Positions 35,036 through 44,411 of a DNA stretch of 64,000 nucleotides are shown here, piece after piece. This stretch comes from Nisaea nitritireducens (GTDB taxonomy: Bacteria; Pseudomonadota; Alphaproteobacteria; Thalassobaculales; Thalassobaculaceae). The notes below the pieces were generated by a model. It did not search any database. It was not told the origin of the DNA and worked only from the letters and a program-made list of their open reading frames with translations. The stretch's first letter is position 1. Every line of letters begins with the position of its first letter. The position numbers and the translations under genes were made by a program. The stretch lies in contig NZ_JACZFS010000047.1 of assembly GCF_014904795.1 (NCBI RefSeq), forward strand, positions 62,001 to 126,000, in the 5' to 3' direction.

Positions 35036-36202
35036 ATGTTATCGAAGCCGTATCTGATCGGCGCTGCCGGAATCCTGGTACTCGCCTCGGCCGTGGGGCT
35101 GGTTTATTGGACCACGGATGAGGGCGGTTTGCCGCTTCCGGTGGAGACGCCGGCTGTGACAAACTCCGCCGTCGCGCCAGCGCCGAAAACGGCTGCAAAA
35201 GCGCCGGATACAACGAGTCCGCCGGCTGTCGCCGAGACGCCAGCACCTGTGGCAGAGAAACCGGATCTCGCTGAGCCGAGTTTCGACGTTGTCCGTGTCG
35301 ACCCCGAGGGCAACACGGTTATTGCAGGAAAGGCGAAGCCGAACGCGAACGTCCGGATCATGGACGGTGAGCGGAAAATCGGCGAGGTGCAGGCTGACGA
35401 CAAGGGGGACTGGGTCTTCCTTCCGGAGCAGAAACTGCCGTCGGGCAGCAGCGTTCTGACTCTCGAAAGCGATACCGGCACGGATACGGAAGCGCCGTCC
35501 AAATCTGATAATGCGGTGGTCGTTGTGATCCCGGAAAAGGGCAAGGACATCGCCGGGCGCGAAACCAAGGCGACGGAAAAGCCGTTGGCCATGGTGGTAC
35601 CGCGCGATCAGGCTTCCAGCGCGCCGACCAAGATATTGCAGGCGCCGCAGCCGAAACCCGAACCTGCCGGGGCGGCGACAGAAACACCGAAGGTTCAGTC
35701 CTTCCCCGAAACCGAAACGGCGAAGGCGGATGGCACAGCCTCCCCGGACGCCGAAACCGATGTCACGCTTGACGTGATCGACTATGACGACACAGGCGCC
35801 GTCGTCTTCAGCGGCAAGACTGCGCCGGACACTGAAGTTCAGATTTATGTCGACAATAAACTGGCGGCGCGGGCGACGTCCGACGCCGACGGAAACTGGT
35901 CGGCGAAGCCGGAACAGAATATCGAAACCGGAACCCATCAGGTGCGGGTCGACAAGGTGACGACGAGCGGCCAGGTGGTTGCTCGTATCGAGCTGCCTTT
36001 CATCCGCGCCGTGCCGATCACGGGATTGCCGAAAGACTCGGTGGTGATTATACAGCCCGGCAACAATCTCTGGCGGATCGCCAGCCGGGTCTATGGCTCC
36101 GGCTTCCGCTATACCGAGATCTATCAGGCGAACAGCGACCAGATCCGCGATCCCGACCTGATCTATCCGGGCCAGGTCTTCGGGTTGCCGACAGTCAACT
36201 AA
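35036..36202 (+). CDS. LysM peptidoglycan-binding protein with Ig-like domains
   Basis: A 388-residue envelope protein: an N-terminal anchor (LIGAAGILVLASAVGLVYW, 7-25), a Pro/Ala/Thr-rich linker, two bacterial Ig-like modules (about 85-145, GNTVIAGKAKPNANVRIMDG; and about 245-320, GAVVFSGKTAPDTEVQIYVD), a second linker between them, and a C-terminal LysM (QPGNNLWRIASRVYGSG...YPGQVF, 338-385). It probably spans the periplasm and binds peptidoglycan. The ATG at 35036 follows GGAG by 9 bases; the frame is open upstream but that part overlaps the LOG gene. psd follows 15 bases later. Confidence 0.88.
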   Translation: MLSKPYLIGAAGILVLASAVGLVYWTTDEGGLPLPVETPAVTNSAVAPAPKTAAKAPDTTSPPAVAETPAPVAEKPDLAEPSFDVVRVDPEGNTVIAGKAKPNANVRIMDGERKIGEVQADDKGDWVFLPEQKLPSGSSVLTLESDTGTDTEAPSKSDNAVVVVIPEKGKDIAGRETKATEKPLAMVVPRDQASSAPTKILQAPQPKPEPAGAATETPKVQSFPETETAKADGTASPDAETDVTLDVIDYDDTGAVVFSGKTAPDTEVQIYVDNKLAARATSDADGNWSAKPEQNIETGTHQVRVDKVTTSGQVVARIELPFIRAVPITGLPKDSVVIIQPGNNLWRIASRVYGSGFRYTEIYQANSDQIRDPDLIYPGQVFGLPTVN

Positions 36203-36217
36203 CCGGACGGAAAACGA

Positions 36218-36928
36218 ATGTTAAATCAGCAGGACGATGGCGTTCTGAAGGGCGTGCTGGTCCCCGTGGCACGCGAAGGGTACCCGTTCATCGCCGCTTT
36301 TGCGGTGCTGACACTGCTGCTCTACGCCGTGTGGGAGCCGCTTGGCTTTGTTGGCCTGGTGCTGACGATGTGGTGCATCTACTTTTTCCGTAACCCGGAC
36401 CGGGTGACCCCGAGCCGCGAGGGACTGGTCATCACGCCCGCCGACGGCGTTGTCCAGATGATCGTCGATGCGCCGCCGCCGAAGCAGCTCGACATGGGCG
36501 ACGAGCCGATGTGCCGGGTCAGCGTCTTCATGAATGTTTTCGACTGCCATGTGAACCGCATCCCGGTCGATGGGCAGGTCTGCAAACTGGCTTATGTTCC
36601 CGGCAAATTCGTGAACGCCGCTTTCGACAAGGCGAGCGAAGAGAACGAGCGTCAGCTCGTTGCCGTCGAGATGAAGGACGGGCGCAAGGTCGCCTTCGTG
36701 CAGATCGCCGGTTTGGTCGCGCGCCGTATCATCTGTTATCTTCAGGAAGATCAGGCCGTGCAGGCGGGTGAGCGGTTCGGTCTGATCCGCTTCGGCAGCC
36801 GGGTCGATGTCTATCTTCCGAAAGGCGTTAATCCTCTGGTCGCGGTCGGACAGCGCGCTGTCGCGGGCGAGACCGTGATTGCCGATCTGAATTCCGCCGA
36901 GGCGGCGCGTAAGGGCGAGATCCGCTAG
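36218..36928 (+). CDS. psd: phosphatidylserine decarboxylase proenzyme
   Basis: A 236-residue short-form Psd that makes phosphatidylethanolamine from phosphatidylserine. The self-cleavage site that creates the pyruvoyl group is G193-S194 in [13 protein letters not shown]. Two hydrophobic spans lie at about 22-55, and the FFRNPDR, PADG and [10 protein letters not shown] motifs are typical of this subfamily. It precedes pssA, the enzyme that makes its substrate, giving a compact PE-synthesis pair. Confidence 0.95.
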   Translation: MLNQQDDGVLKGVLVPVAREGYPFIAAFAVLTLLLYAVWEPLGFVGLVLTMWCIYFFRNPDRVTPSREGLVITPADGVVQMIVDAPPPKQLDMGDEPMCRVSVFMNVFDCHVNRIPVDGQVCKLAYVPGKFVNAAFDKASEENERQLVAVEMKDGRKVAFVQIAGLVARRIICYLQEDQAVQAGERFGLIRFGSRVDVYLPKGVNPLVAVGQRAVAGETVIADLNSAEAARKGEIR

Positions 36929-36968
36929 GTACTGGCGGTTCCGACAACTGGACACGGATAAAAGCACC

Positions 36969-37814
36969 ATGATCAGGGGCAGACGGCGCCGGCTTCCGGT
37001 GATTTCGATCAGCAAGCTGATTCCGAACATGATTACGGTCATGGCGCTGTGCGCCGGGCTGTCCGGGGTCCGGTTCGCCCTGAACGAGCAATGGACGCTG
37101 GCCGTCGGCGCCATCGCCGTCGCCGCCATCCTCGATACGCTCGATGGCAGCATGGCAAGGCTCCTGAAGGGGCAGAGCAAGTTCGGCGCCGAGCTCGACT
37201 CGCTCGGCGACTTCATCAGCTTCGGCGTCTCACCGGCGCTGATCCTGTTCCTCTGGTCGACCCAGGAGCTGAAAAGCTTCGGCTGGATGGCGGCGCTGTT
37301 CTTTGCCACCTGTATGGCGTTGCGTCTGGCCCGTTTCAACACGAAGACCGAAGACCCGACCCTGCCGCCCTTCACCTACCGCTTCTTCACCGGAGTCCCG
37401 GCTCCGGCCGCCGCCGGCCTTGGCCTGCTGCCTCTTATCCTGAGCTTTGAGGTGGATTTCGGCTTCCTGCACCAGCCGCACTTCCTCGCGATCTGGCAGG
37501 TCGTTGTCGGTTTGCTGATGGTCTCGCAGGTCCCGACCTATTCCTTCAAGGGCGCCCGGGTGCCGCAGAAACTGGTGCTGCCGCTCCTGATTGTGGTCGG
37601 CGGCTGTGTCGCTTGGCTGGTCAGCGCGCCCTGGCAGTTCTTTGCCGCCTTTATCTTCACCTATCTGCTTTCACTTCCGCTCAGCTACCGCTCCTATCTG
37701 CGCCTACAGCGTAAGGTGGATGTGGAGGCGGACGAAGAGAGGGATGCTGGTCATGAATCCTCCGGTCCGAGTGAGAATGTGACTCCGATTGAGAAATCTA
37801 AGAGAGAGAAATGA
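36969..37814 (+). CDS. pssA: CDP-diacylglycerol-serine O-phosphatidyltransferase
   Basis: A 281-residue type II PssA membrane enzyme forming phosphatidylserine from CDP-diacylglycerol and serine. The CDP-alcohol phosphatidyltransferase motif is complete: LDTLDGSMARLL...GAELDSLGD at about 57-80, with all three aspartate positions. About eight spans are visible. The C-terminal tail (about 250-281) is charged and its codons turn AT-rich in the last 15 residues, where the sequence passes into a low-GC islet. The start ATG at 36969 has no strong ribosome site. Confidence 0.96.
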   Translation: MIRGRRRRLPVISISKLIPNMITVMALCAGLSGVRFALNEQWTLAVGAIAVAAILDTLDGSMARLLKGQSKFGAELDSLGDFISFGVSPALILFLWSTQELKSFGWMAALFFATCMALRLARFNTKTEDPTLPPFTYRFFTGVPAPAAAGLGLLPLILSFEVDFGFLHQPHFLAIWQVVVGLLMVSQVPTYSFKGARVPQKLVLPLLIVVGGCVAWLVSAPWQFFAAFIFTYLLSLPLSYRSYLRLQRKVDVEADEERDAGHESSGPSENVTPIEKSKREK

Positions 37815-37883
37815 AATTCTTCTTAATTGGTCTTGTTTTTGTTAAATAAAAAGTGAAACCCTTAGTGCTATAAGGGAGGGTGT

Positions 37884-38507
37884 TTGAGTGTTTGTGAGGT
37901 GAGTGCGATTTTGGAGTTTTTTAATTTCATTCAAGGGTTTGTGTTTAGTAAAGAGTTTCAGATTTCTCTTTGGTCGGCGATTTTTTCTTCAGTTATTGTC
38001 TCTGTTTTCATTGCTTTGATTGTGAATTATTACACGAATTTCTTTAAATCTCCTGACATAACGATGTTGGTAAAACAAGGCGATGAGTACAGTGACAAAT
38101 TAATGTTTGTGGAGGCGCCGAATGGAAAATATGAAGCGACCTTCAAATTTTCCATAAGAAATAAAGGCACGCAGGTTTTGAAGCCAGAAGAGGGGTATTG
38201 GCACATTTATCTTCCAAGTGGTTGGAGGATTAATGTTGATGAAGAAAAGGGAGTTCCAAGTTACATTGATCCAGGTGCGCCAAATCATCTTAGAGAATTA
38301 ATTCGCCTTCCAGTGTATCCAAATTCATTCACCGATTTGGGTGAGTATTTTACGTTTTCGATAGAAAAAGTGCATTTCAATTCTCCGGAGATCCATTTCT
38401 TTTTTGAAACGAATTATGGGTTTTTTCCGGATCGTATCAAAAGAGATCGGAAAACAGGGCTTATTAAGTTCGATGATTTTGGAAAAATTAAAATTTCTGT
38501 AAGGTGA
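37884..38507 (+). CDS. unrecognised membrane-anchored protein in a low-GC islet
   Basis: A 207-residue protein that I cannot place in any family. One membrane span lies at about 27-48 (LWSAIFSSVIVSVFIALIV), and the rest looks like a single beta-rich domain (YEATFKFSIRNKGTQVL, YWHIYLPSGWRIN, GEYFTFSIEKVHF). The start is read as TTG at 37884 because AAGGGAGGG ends a few bases upstream; a GTG at 37899 is the alternative. Its base composition is roughly 35-40% GC against about 61% around it, and the codon choice is unlike the neighbours, so it was probably acquired. It has no partner gene of similar composition. Confidence 0.65.
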   Translation: MSVCEVSAILEFFNFIQGFVFSKEFQISLWSAIFSSVIVSVFIALIVNYYTNFFKSPDITMLVKQGDEYSDKLMFVEAPNGKYEATFKFSIRNKGTQVLKPEEGYWHIYLPSGWRINVDEEKGVPSYIDPGAPNHLRELIRLPVYPNSFTDLGEYFTFSIEKVHFNSPEIHFFFETNYGFFPDRIKRDRKTGLIKFDDFGKIKISVR

Positions 38508-38664
38508 AAAATATATTTCTCCTATTTTTCTCGTCGACATGACTTTTTTGTAAAATATTCAAGCTTTTCTTGTGCAAGTGATAGTTGTTGTTTTTCGTTT
38601 GTGATTATTATTTTTGATTGGCTGTGTTTGTGTTTCCAGATTAGGTTTCCCGTGTTCGCGAATT
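38508..38664. other. AT-rich non-coding remainder of the islet
   Basis: 157 bases, very rich in T on the plus strand, with no open frame, tRNA, repeat or convincing terminator. Composition returns to the chromosomal norm at the stop codon of the next gene (38665). Confidence 0.5.
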
Positions 38665-39387
38665 TTATTCGGAGCTTTTGCGCGCGAGGTAGACCGTCTG
38701 CGTGAAGGGGCGGTCCTGCAGCGGGTTGTGGAAAGTCACCGGCTCGGCCCAGGCTCCTGCGAACGCACCGGATAGCCTTTCGGTGAAGGCCGGATCGGGT
38801 TTGTCGTTTGACCAGAGACCGAAGATGCCGCCGGGCTTGAGATGCGCGGAAAGCGCTCCCAGACCTTCGGGGCCGTAGAAGCCGGCACTGCGGTCGTCGA
38901 GCAGTGCTTCCGGCGAATGGTCGATATCGACCAGAATGGCGTCGAAGCGGCGACCGGGGTCGTCGGGATCGAAACCGGCTTCGCTCGCGGCTCCTGCAAA
39001 GAAGTCACCCTGGACCAGTTTGCAGCGCGGATCGTCCGCCACCTCCGTGCCGAGCGGCAGCAGCCCTTCGCGGTGCCAGTCGATCACCGCCTCCAGCATG
39101 TCGATCACCAGCAGAGAGCCGACGCTGTCATCCTCCAGGACGGCCTTGGCCGTGTAGCCGAGGCCGAGCCCGCCGACCAGGATGTCGAGCTTGTCACCGG
39201 TAAGCGGAGCAAGCCCCAGCTCGGCGAGGGCGATCTCCGAAGCCGTGAACAGGCTCGACATGAGATGCTCGTCCCCGAGCATGATCTCGAAGACATCGAC
39301 GCCGAGCGACAGCTCGCGCCGCCGCCGGAGACTGATGGCGCCGATTGGCGTGGGCCGGTAGTCAAGTTCCTCGAAATACAGGCTCAT
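38665..39387 (-). CDS. spermidine-synthase-like protein
   Basis: A 240-residue protein with the spermine/spermidine synthase Rossmann core: LDILVGGLGLGYTAKAVLE (motif I, about 66-85), SLLVIDMLEAVIDWH, and FDAILVDIDHSPEALL near 150. The last motif keeps the DxD-like acidic residues, but the polyamine-binding loops look shortened. Homologues of this type occur in many proteobacteria without proven aminopropyltransferase activity. AAGGA lies 11 bases before the ATG. It lies 50 bases beyond the prfB start-to-stop unit, in the same direction, and may share its transcript. Confidence 0.8.
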   Translation of the reverse strand: MSLYFEELDYRPTPIGAISLRRRRELSLGVDVFEIMLGDEHLMSSLFTASEIALAELGLAPLTGDKLDILVGGLGLGYTAKAVLEDDSVGSLLVIDMLEAVIDWHREGLLPLGTEVADDPRCKLVQGDFFAGAASEAGFDPDDPGRRFDAILVDIDHSPEALLDDRSAGFYGPEGLGALSAHLKPGGIFGLWSNDKPDPAFTERLSGAFAGAWAEPVTFHNPLQDRPFTQTVYLARKSSE

Positions 39388-39437
39388 ACGGCTCGCGATC
39401 CTTCTCGGGCCAGCGGCTCCAGTCTGACCTGACCGGA

Positions 39438-40560
39438 TTAATCCGGTGTGTTGGCGTTCCCGTCACCCAGCTTCTGTGCCAGTGAGGCTTCCAGGAACTG
39501 GTCGATATCGCCATCGAGCACGGCCTGTGTCGCGGAAGTCTCCACGTTGGTCCGCAGATCCTTGACCATCTGATAGGGCTGCAGCACGTAGGAGCGTATC
39601 TGATGGCCCCAGCCGATATCGGATTTCCCCGCCTCAATCTCGGTTGCCTCATCTTCGCGCCGTTGCAGCTCCGCCTCGTACAGACGCGCTTTCAGCATGT
39701 CCATGGCGGTTGCCCGGTTGCGGTGCTGCGAGCGGTCATTCTGACACTGTACGACGATATTTGTCGCGATATGGGTGATCCGAACAGCCGAGTCGGTTCT
39801 GTTGACGTGCTGACCACCAGCACCAGATGCCCGGTAGGTATCAACCCGGATATCCTTGTCTTCAATCACGATATCGATGCTGTCATCGATCACCGGATAG
39901 ACCCAGATACTGGAAAAACTCGTATGGCGGCGCGCGGCGCTGTCATAGGGCGAGATCCGCACCAGACGATGTACGCCACTCTCGGTCTTCAGCCAGCCAT
40001 AGGCATTATGGCCGTTTACCTTGATGGTGGCGGATTTGAGTCCGGCTTCTTCACCGGCGCTCTCTTCCAGCCAGTCGACCTTGTAGCCGTGGCTTTCGCA
40101 CCAGCGCGTATACATGCGCAGCAGCATCGAGGCCCAGTCCTGAGCCTCTGTACCGCCGGCACCTGCGTGGACTTCGAGGTAGCAGTCGAATCCGTCCGCC
40201 TCGCCGGAGAGCAAACTCTCGATCTGGCGTTTGGCGCAGACTTCCTTCAACCCGAAAATCGTCGCCTCGGCTTCGGCGATGATATCGGAATCCTCTTCCA
40301 TCTCACCCAGTTCGATGAGTTCGATGGCGTCGGCAAGGTCCTGTTCGAGCTGCTTAACGCCGTTGAGGTTTTTCTCAAGCTGGGTCCGTTCGCGCATCAG
40401 TTTCTGTGCGCGGTCAGCATCGTCCCAGAGGCTCTGATCCTCGACGAGGGCGTTCAGTTCCGAAAGGCGGACATGGGAAACATCCCAGTCAAAGATGCCT
40501 CCTCAGCAGCTCTATCGACTGCTTGATCTCTTCGGCGGTCGCGGTGATCTCGGCACGCAT
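39438..40560 (-). CDS. prfB: peptide chain release factor 2, +1 programmed frameshift
   Basis: RF2 recognises UGA/UAA stops. The gene is in two frames: ATG at 40560 encodes 23 residues ending RRHL before an in-frame TGA (40489-40491). The main frame resumes at GAC (40490-40488) and runs 350 codons to 39438, giving about 373 residues, the normal RF2 length. The catalytic GGQ ([12 protein letters not shown]) and the stop-reading region [17 protein letters not shown] are present; the tripeptide is SPY rather than the E. coli SPF. Within the main frame alone the first ATG is at 40397, which would lose the N-terminus. AGGGAG lies 11 bases before the true ATG. Confidence 0.95.
40488..40503 (-). promoter_or_regulatory. 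prfB +1 frameshift signal
   Basis: On the minus strand, AGGAGG (40503-40498) is followed after exactly 3 bases by CTT TGA C. This is the same geometry as E. coli prfB (internal Shine-Dalgarno, slippery CTT, in-frame TGA, next base C). Low RF2 lets the ribosome slip by +1, so RF2 autoregulates its synthesis. Confidence 0.95.
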
Positions 40561-40603
40561 GGCCGACGCACTCCCTGATTGGATTGGAAAGACGTGGGCG
40601 CTC

Positions 40604-43045
40604 TTAATATAGGCCGGAGCCGCGTCCCGCAACCGGAGCCGTGTTACCGGGGCCTGTCGAGTCCCATCCGGCGGTATCGCCGCCGAACACGATCTCGCTT
40701 TCGCCGGTCGGCTCGGTGCCGCTCTTGAAGCTCTCTACCATGACGTCCCGGTCGCCCGGCTGGGCCAGGGCGCCGGTCGCGACATTGATCCGGACCTTGC
40801 GGACACCCGGCGGAATCCGGAAGGGGATGGAGGGCTGATCAGCCAGCGCCTTCTCCATGAAATGCTTGAAGAGAGGCGCGGCGACGTTGGAGCCGGTATC
40901 CCGCGGTCCCAGCGTTTTGGGCTGGTCGAAGCCGACAAAAGCACCGACCGCAAGGTCGGGGGTGAAGCCGACGAACCAGGTGTCGATATTATCGTTCGTG
41001 GTGCCCGTCTTGCCGGCGAGCGGCTTGCCGATGGTGGATATTCGCCGGCCAGTACCGCGCTTCACGACGCCTTCCAGCATGCTGACCATCTGATATGCCG
41101 AGGCCGGATCGGCGACCTGCTCGCGCGTGTCCGGGATAGCCGGGACCGGCTCGATCCGCCAACGGGTGGCGATGCAGCCGTTACAATTCCGCGCGTCATG
41201 ACGGTAGATGGTGCGACCGTTGCGGTCCTGCACCCGGTCGATCAGTGTCGGCACGACACGTTTTCCGCCATTCACCAGCATGGAATAGGCGGTCGTCATT
41301 CTGATCAGGGTGGTTTCCCCGGCACCGAGCGCCATCGAGAGATGTTTCGGCATGTCCTCGTCGATGCCGAAGCGCCGGGCATAGTCGGTAACGAGATCCA
41401 TACCGATGGTCTGGGCGAGGCGCACCGTCATCAGGTTCCGCGACTTTTCGATACCGAGCCGCATCGGGCTTGGGCCGTAGAACTTCTTGGTGTAGTTCGC
41501 GGGCTTCCATTTCCCGAGGCCGGGACCCTGATCGATCACGAAGGGGGCATCCAGGATACGGGTCGCCGGCGTGTAGCCGTTATCGAGCGCTGCCAGGTAG
41601 ATGAAAGGCTTGAAGGCAGAACCGGGCTGTCGGGAGGCCTGGGTGACCCGGTTGAACTGGCTGTCACGGAAGCTCCAGCCGCCAGAGAGCGCCAGCACGC
41701 GGCCCGTATGCGGGTCCATGGCGACGAGACCGCCATCGACATTCGGGATCTGGCGTAGGGTAAAGGTGTTCGGCGGGTATTCCTTGCCGTCATCGTCCTT
41801 GGCAACCGCCTCGACGAAGATCACATCGCCCGGTGCCAGGACATCGGAGGCTTTCTTTACGCTGTTGCCAAGCCGCTGCTTCTCACGCCATTCCCGTGCC
41901 CAGGTCATCTCGCCGAGAGGGATCATGCCGAAGGATCCATCCTCGAAGCCGATCTGCACATGCTTTTCCTCGACGATCAGGGTGAGCGCCTTGCGCCAAC
42001 CGGGCAAAGCACTTTCAGAGACCTGGAACTCCCCGAGGGCGTCGCCCCAACCGGCCACGACATCGATCTGGCCGAGTGGGCCACGCCAACCATGCCGGCG
42101 GTCGTAATGCATCAGTCCCCAGTGCAGGGCCTCGTCCGCGATACGCTGCAGCTTCGGATCAAGTGTGGTGCGGACGGAGAGGCCGCCTTCATAAAGGCCG
42201 TCTTCGCCGAACCGATCGACCAGCCAGCGCCGGACCTCTTCGGCGAAATAATCGGCCTGTGCCACCTCGGTCACCGTCCGCTTGTGTGTGGCGAGCGGCT
42301 GTTCCCTTGCCGTCTCCGCATCTTCGGCAGTGATGAAGCCGTTTTCCTGCATCTGACCGATCACCCAGTTGCGCCGGGCGATGGCGGCGTCATGTTTGCG
42401 GTCCGGATGGTAGTTGTTCGGGGCCTTTGGAAGAGCGGCAAGATAGGCGGCCTCGGCGATGCTCAATTCATCCAGGCTCTTGTCGAAGTAATTCAGCGCG
42501 GCGGCGGCGACCCCGTAGGAGCGCAGGCCCAGATAGATTTCATTCAGATAAAGCTCGAGTATCCGGTCCTTGCTGATCGCGCGCTCGATGCGCAGTGCCA
42601 GAATGGCTTCCTTGGCCTTGCGTTCGATGGAAACCTCGTTGGTCAGCAGGAAGTTTTTCGCGACCTGCTGGGTAATGGTCGAGGCCCCGCGGGGGCGTCG
42701 GTTCTGGGCAAGGTTGCGCACATTGTCGACAACCGCCTTGGCGAGGCCGATGAAGTCGATACCGGGGTGGCTGTAGAAATTCTTGTCCTCGGCCGAGAGG
42801 AAGGCCTTGATGACCCGGCGCGGCATGGCATCGATCGGCACGAAAACCCTGCGCTGGCGGGCATATTCGCTGAGCAGGCGTCCGTCACCCGCATGCACGC
42901 GGGTCATCACCGGAGGCTCGTAATCTGCCAGTTGCTTGTAGTCCGGTAACCCGCGGCCGAAATGGTGCAGGCCCCACAGGACACCGCCCACGGCGATCAC
43001 GCAGCCGATCAGAAACGTCGAGAACAGAACTAAAACCCAGCGCAT
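40604..43045 (-). CDS. mrcA: penicillin-binding protein 1A (bifunctional)
   Basis: A class A PBP of about 813 residues that polymerises and cross-links peptidoglycan. After one N-terminal span comes the glycosyltransferase domain (SAEDKNFYSHPGIDF with the catalytic glutamate; RGASTITQQVAKNFLL; RKAKEAILALRIE). The transpeptidase domain follows, with SAFK in QPGSAFKPFIY, SRN in KSRNLMTVR and KTGT in AGKTGTTNDN. The start at 43045 (MRWVLVLF) fits the family N-terminus, with GGAGG 14 bases upstream; ATG 43087 is in frame but has no ribosome site. It follows amiC on the same strand. Confidence 0.95.
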   Translation of the reverse strand: MRWVLVLFSTFLIGCVIAVGGVLWGLHHFGRGLPDYKQLADYEPPVMTRVHAGDGRLLSEYARQRRVFVPIDAMPRRVIKAFLSAEDKNFYSHPGIDFIGLAKAVVDNVRNLAQNRRPRGASTITQQVAKNFLLTNEVSIERKAKEAILALRIERAISKDRILELYLNEIYLGLRSYGVAAAALNYFDKSLDELSIAEAAYLAALPKAPNNYHPDRKHDAAIARRNWVIGQMQENGFITAEDAETAREQPLATHKRTVTEVAQADYFAEEVRRWLVDRFGEDGLYEGGLSVRTTLDPKLQRIADEALHWGLMHYDRRHGWRGPLGQIDVVAGWGDALGEFQVSESALPGWRKALTLIVEEKHVQIGFEDGSFGMIPLGEMTWAREWREKQRLGNSVKKASDVLAPGDVIFVEAVAKDDDGKEYPPNTFTLRQIPNVDGGLVAMDPHTGRVLALSGGWSFRDSQFNRVTQASRQPGSAFKPFIYLAALDNGYTPATRILDAPFVIDQGPGLGKWKPANYTKKFYGPSPMRLGIEKSRNLMTVRLAQTIGMDLVTDYARRFGIDEDMPKHLSMALGAGETTLIRMTTAYSMLVNGGKRVVPTLIDRVQDRNGRTIYRHDARNCNGCIATRWRIEPVPAIPDTREQVADPASAYQMVSMLEGVVKRGTGRRISTIGKPLAGKTGTTNDNIDTWFVGFTPDLAVGAFVGFDQPKTLGPRDTGSNVAAPLFKHFMEKALADQPSIPFRIPPGVRKVRINVATGALAQPGDRDVMVESFKSGTEPTGESEIVFGGDTAGWDSTGPGNTAPVAGRGSGLY

Positions 43046-43178
43046 GCGCCGATTAATGCCTCCGGTTGCGCAGCCGACGGGCTGCATGCCAAGCGCACAA
43101 TACCATTTTCAATGTGACACAATTGTGCGCGATGTCATGTGGCTATCACGTGAAGGAATATCACGGGCGTTTTTGAAA

Positions 43179-44411
43179 TTAGTTCGCGCGGGCCGCCGAC
43201 TGAACGAGGTCGAAGTAATTGTCGATGGAGCGGCGGAGCGCCCCTGCGACACGCTTCAGGTGCGCATTGGAGCGCAGCAGCTTCTCGTCGTGATTGTTGG
43301 ACAGAAAGCCAAGCTCGACCAGAACCGACGGGATGTCGGGGGCTTTCAGCACGGCAAACCCTGCAAACCGATGCGCGGTCTTGAGCAGTTTGACCTCGCC
43401 ACGCATCTCGCGGACCAGCATGCCGGCGAAACGGGCCGAGTGGTTCATGGTCTCACGCTGGGCGAGGTCGATCAGGATGCTGGTGACTTCCGGTGTCTCC
43501 GTGCCGAAATCCATGCCGGCGATGATGTCCGACTTGTTTTCATTCTCCGCCAGCAGGTTCGCCTCCTTGTCCGAGGCTTTTTCGGAAAGCGTATAGACAG
43601 AAGCTCCGCGCAGCTTTCGGTTCGGGATTGAATCGGCATGCAGGGAGACGAAAAGATCGGCCCCCGCGCCGCGCGCGACCGCGATCCGCTCCCGCAGACG
43701 CAGGAACACGTCGCGATCCCGGGTCAGCAAGACCTTGTACCGCCCCGTGCGTTCCAGCTCGCTCTTCAGCACGCGGGCGGCATTCAGGACGATCTGCTTT
43801 TCATAAACGCCGGAGACCCCAATGGCGCCGGGATCGACGCCGCCATGTCCGGCATCGATCGCCACCAGGACTTTCTCGTTTGCCCGGCGTTGAGGACGGG
43901 TCAGCAGGGGCGGGGCCGCCGGTTTGGGTGCGGTAAGAATGGGGCGTCGCGCGGCCTGGGCCGCTGCCACGGATTTGGCCGATTCCGTAAGGAAGGCGGC
44001 CCGGGTCGTCGGCTTCAGGTCGAGCACGATGCGCGGGCCCTGATCGCCTTTGGCCGGAAGCGCAAAAGCAGCGGCGATCGAATAGGGTTGCGCGGTATCG
44101 ATCACCACGCGTGATGTGCCGGGGCGGAACAGCCCGAAACGGAAACCCTTGATTGCTTTGGGACGCCGGTCTTTCGGATGTGCGCCGCGGGAGAAGGTGA
44201 CTTCGGGTAGATCGACAACCACCCGGTAAGGGTCCGCCAGGCTGAAAACCTTGAAATCGAGCGGCCGGGAAACATCCATGACGAAACGGATCTTGTCGGG
44301 ATGCTGGCCGATGCGGATATCTTCAACCGTTCCGTCGACGGCCATGGCTATTGGTGTGGCGCCGAGAATGCCAAACAGAACAAGCAGAAGTGTCGTGATC
44401 CGATTTTTCAT
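43179..44411 (-). CDS. amiC: N-acetylmuramoyl-L-alanine amidase, AmiC type
   Basis: A 410-residue periplasmic amidase that cuts the septal peptidoglycan stem peptide during division. Signal peptide MKNRITTLLLVLFGILGATPIAMA (1-24, summarised), AMIN localisation domain (about 28-130, VVVDLPEVTFSRG), Pro-rich linker, and Amidase_3 domain from about 185: VAIDAGHGGVDPGA with the first zinc histidine, LRLRERIAVARGAGADLFVSLHAD with the second, and SVLVELGFLSN with the catalytic glutamate. The ATG at 44411 gives a standard signal peptide; two ATGs further upstream are in frame. Confidence 0.94.
   Translation of the reverse strand: MKNRITTLLLVLFGILGATPIAMAVDGTVEDIRIGQHPDKIRFVMDVSRPLDFKVFSLADPYRVVVDLPEVTFSRGAHPKDRRPKAIKGFRFGLFRPGTSRVVIDTAQPYSIAAAFALPAKGDQGPRIVLDLKPTTRAAFLTESAKSVAAAQAARRPILTAPKPAAPPLLTRPQRRANEKVLVAIDAGHGGVDPGAIGVSGVYEKQIVLNAARVLKSELERTGRYKVLLTRDRDVFLRLRERIAVARGAGADLFVSLHADSIPNRKLRGASVYTLSEKASDKEANLLAENENKSDIIAGMDFGTETPEVTSILIDLAQRETMNHSARFAGMLVREMRGEVKLLKTAHRFAGFAVLKAPDIPSVLVELGFLSNNHDEKLLRSNAHLKRVAGALRRSIDNYFDLVQSAARAN

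Noticed and set aside
37858-37876. CCCTTA/TAAGGG hairpin before the orphan gene
   Set aside because: Only a 6-bp stem in AT-rich DNA; it could mask the ribosome site but is too short to call a regulatory element.
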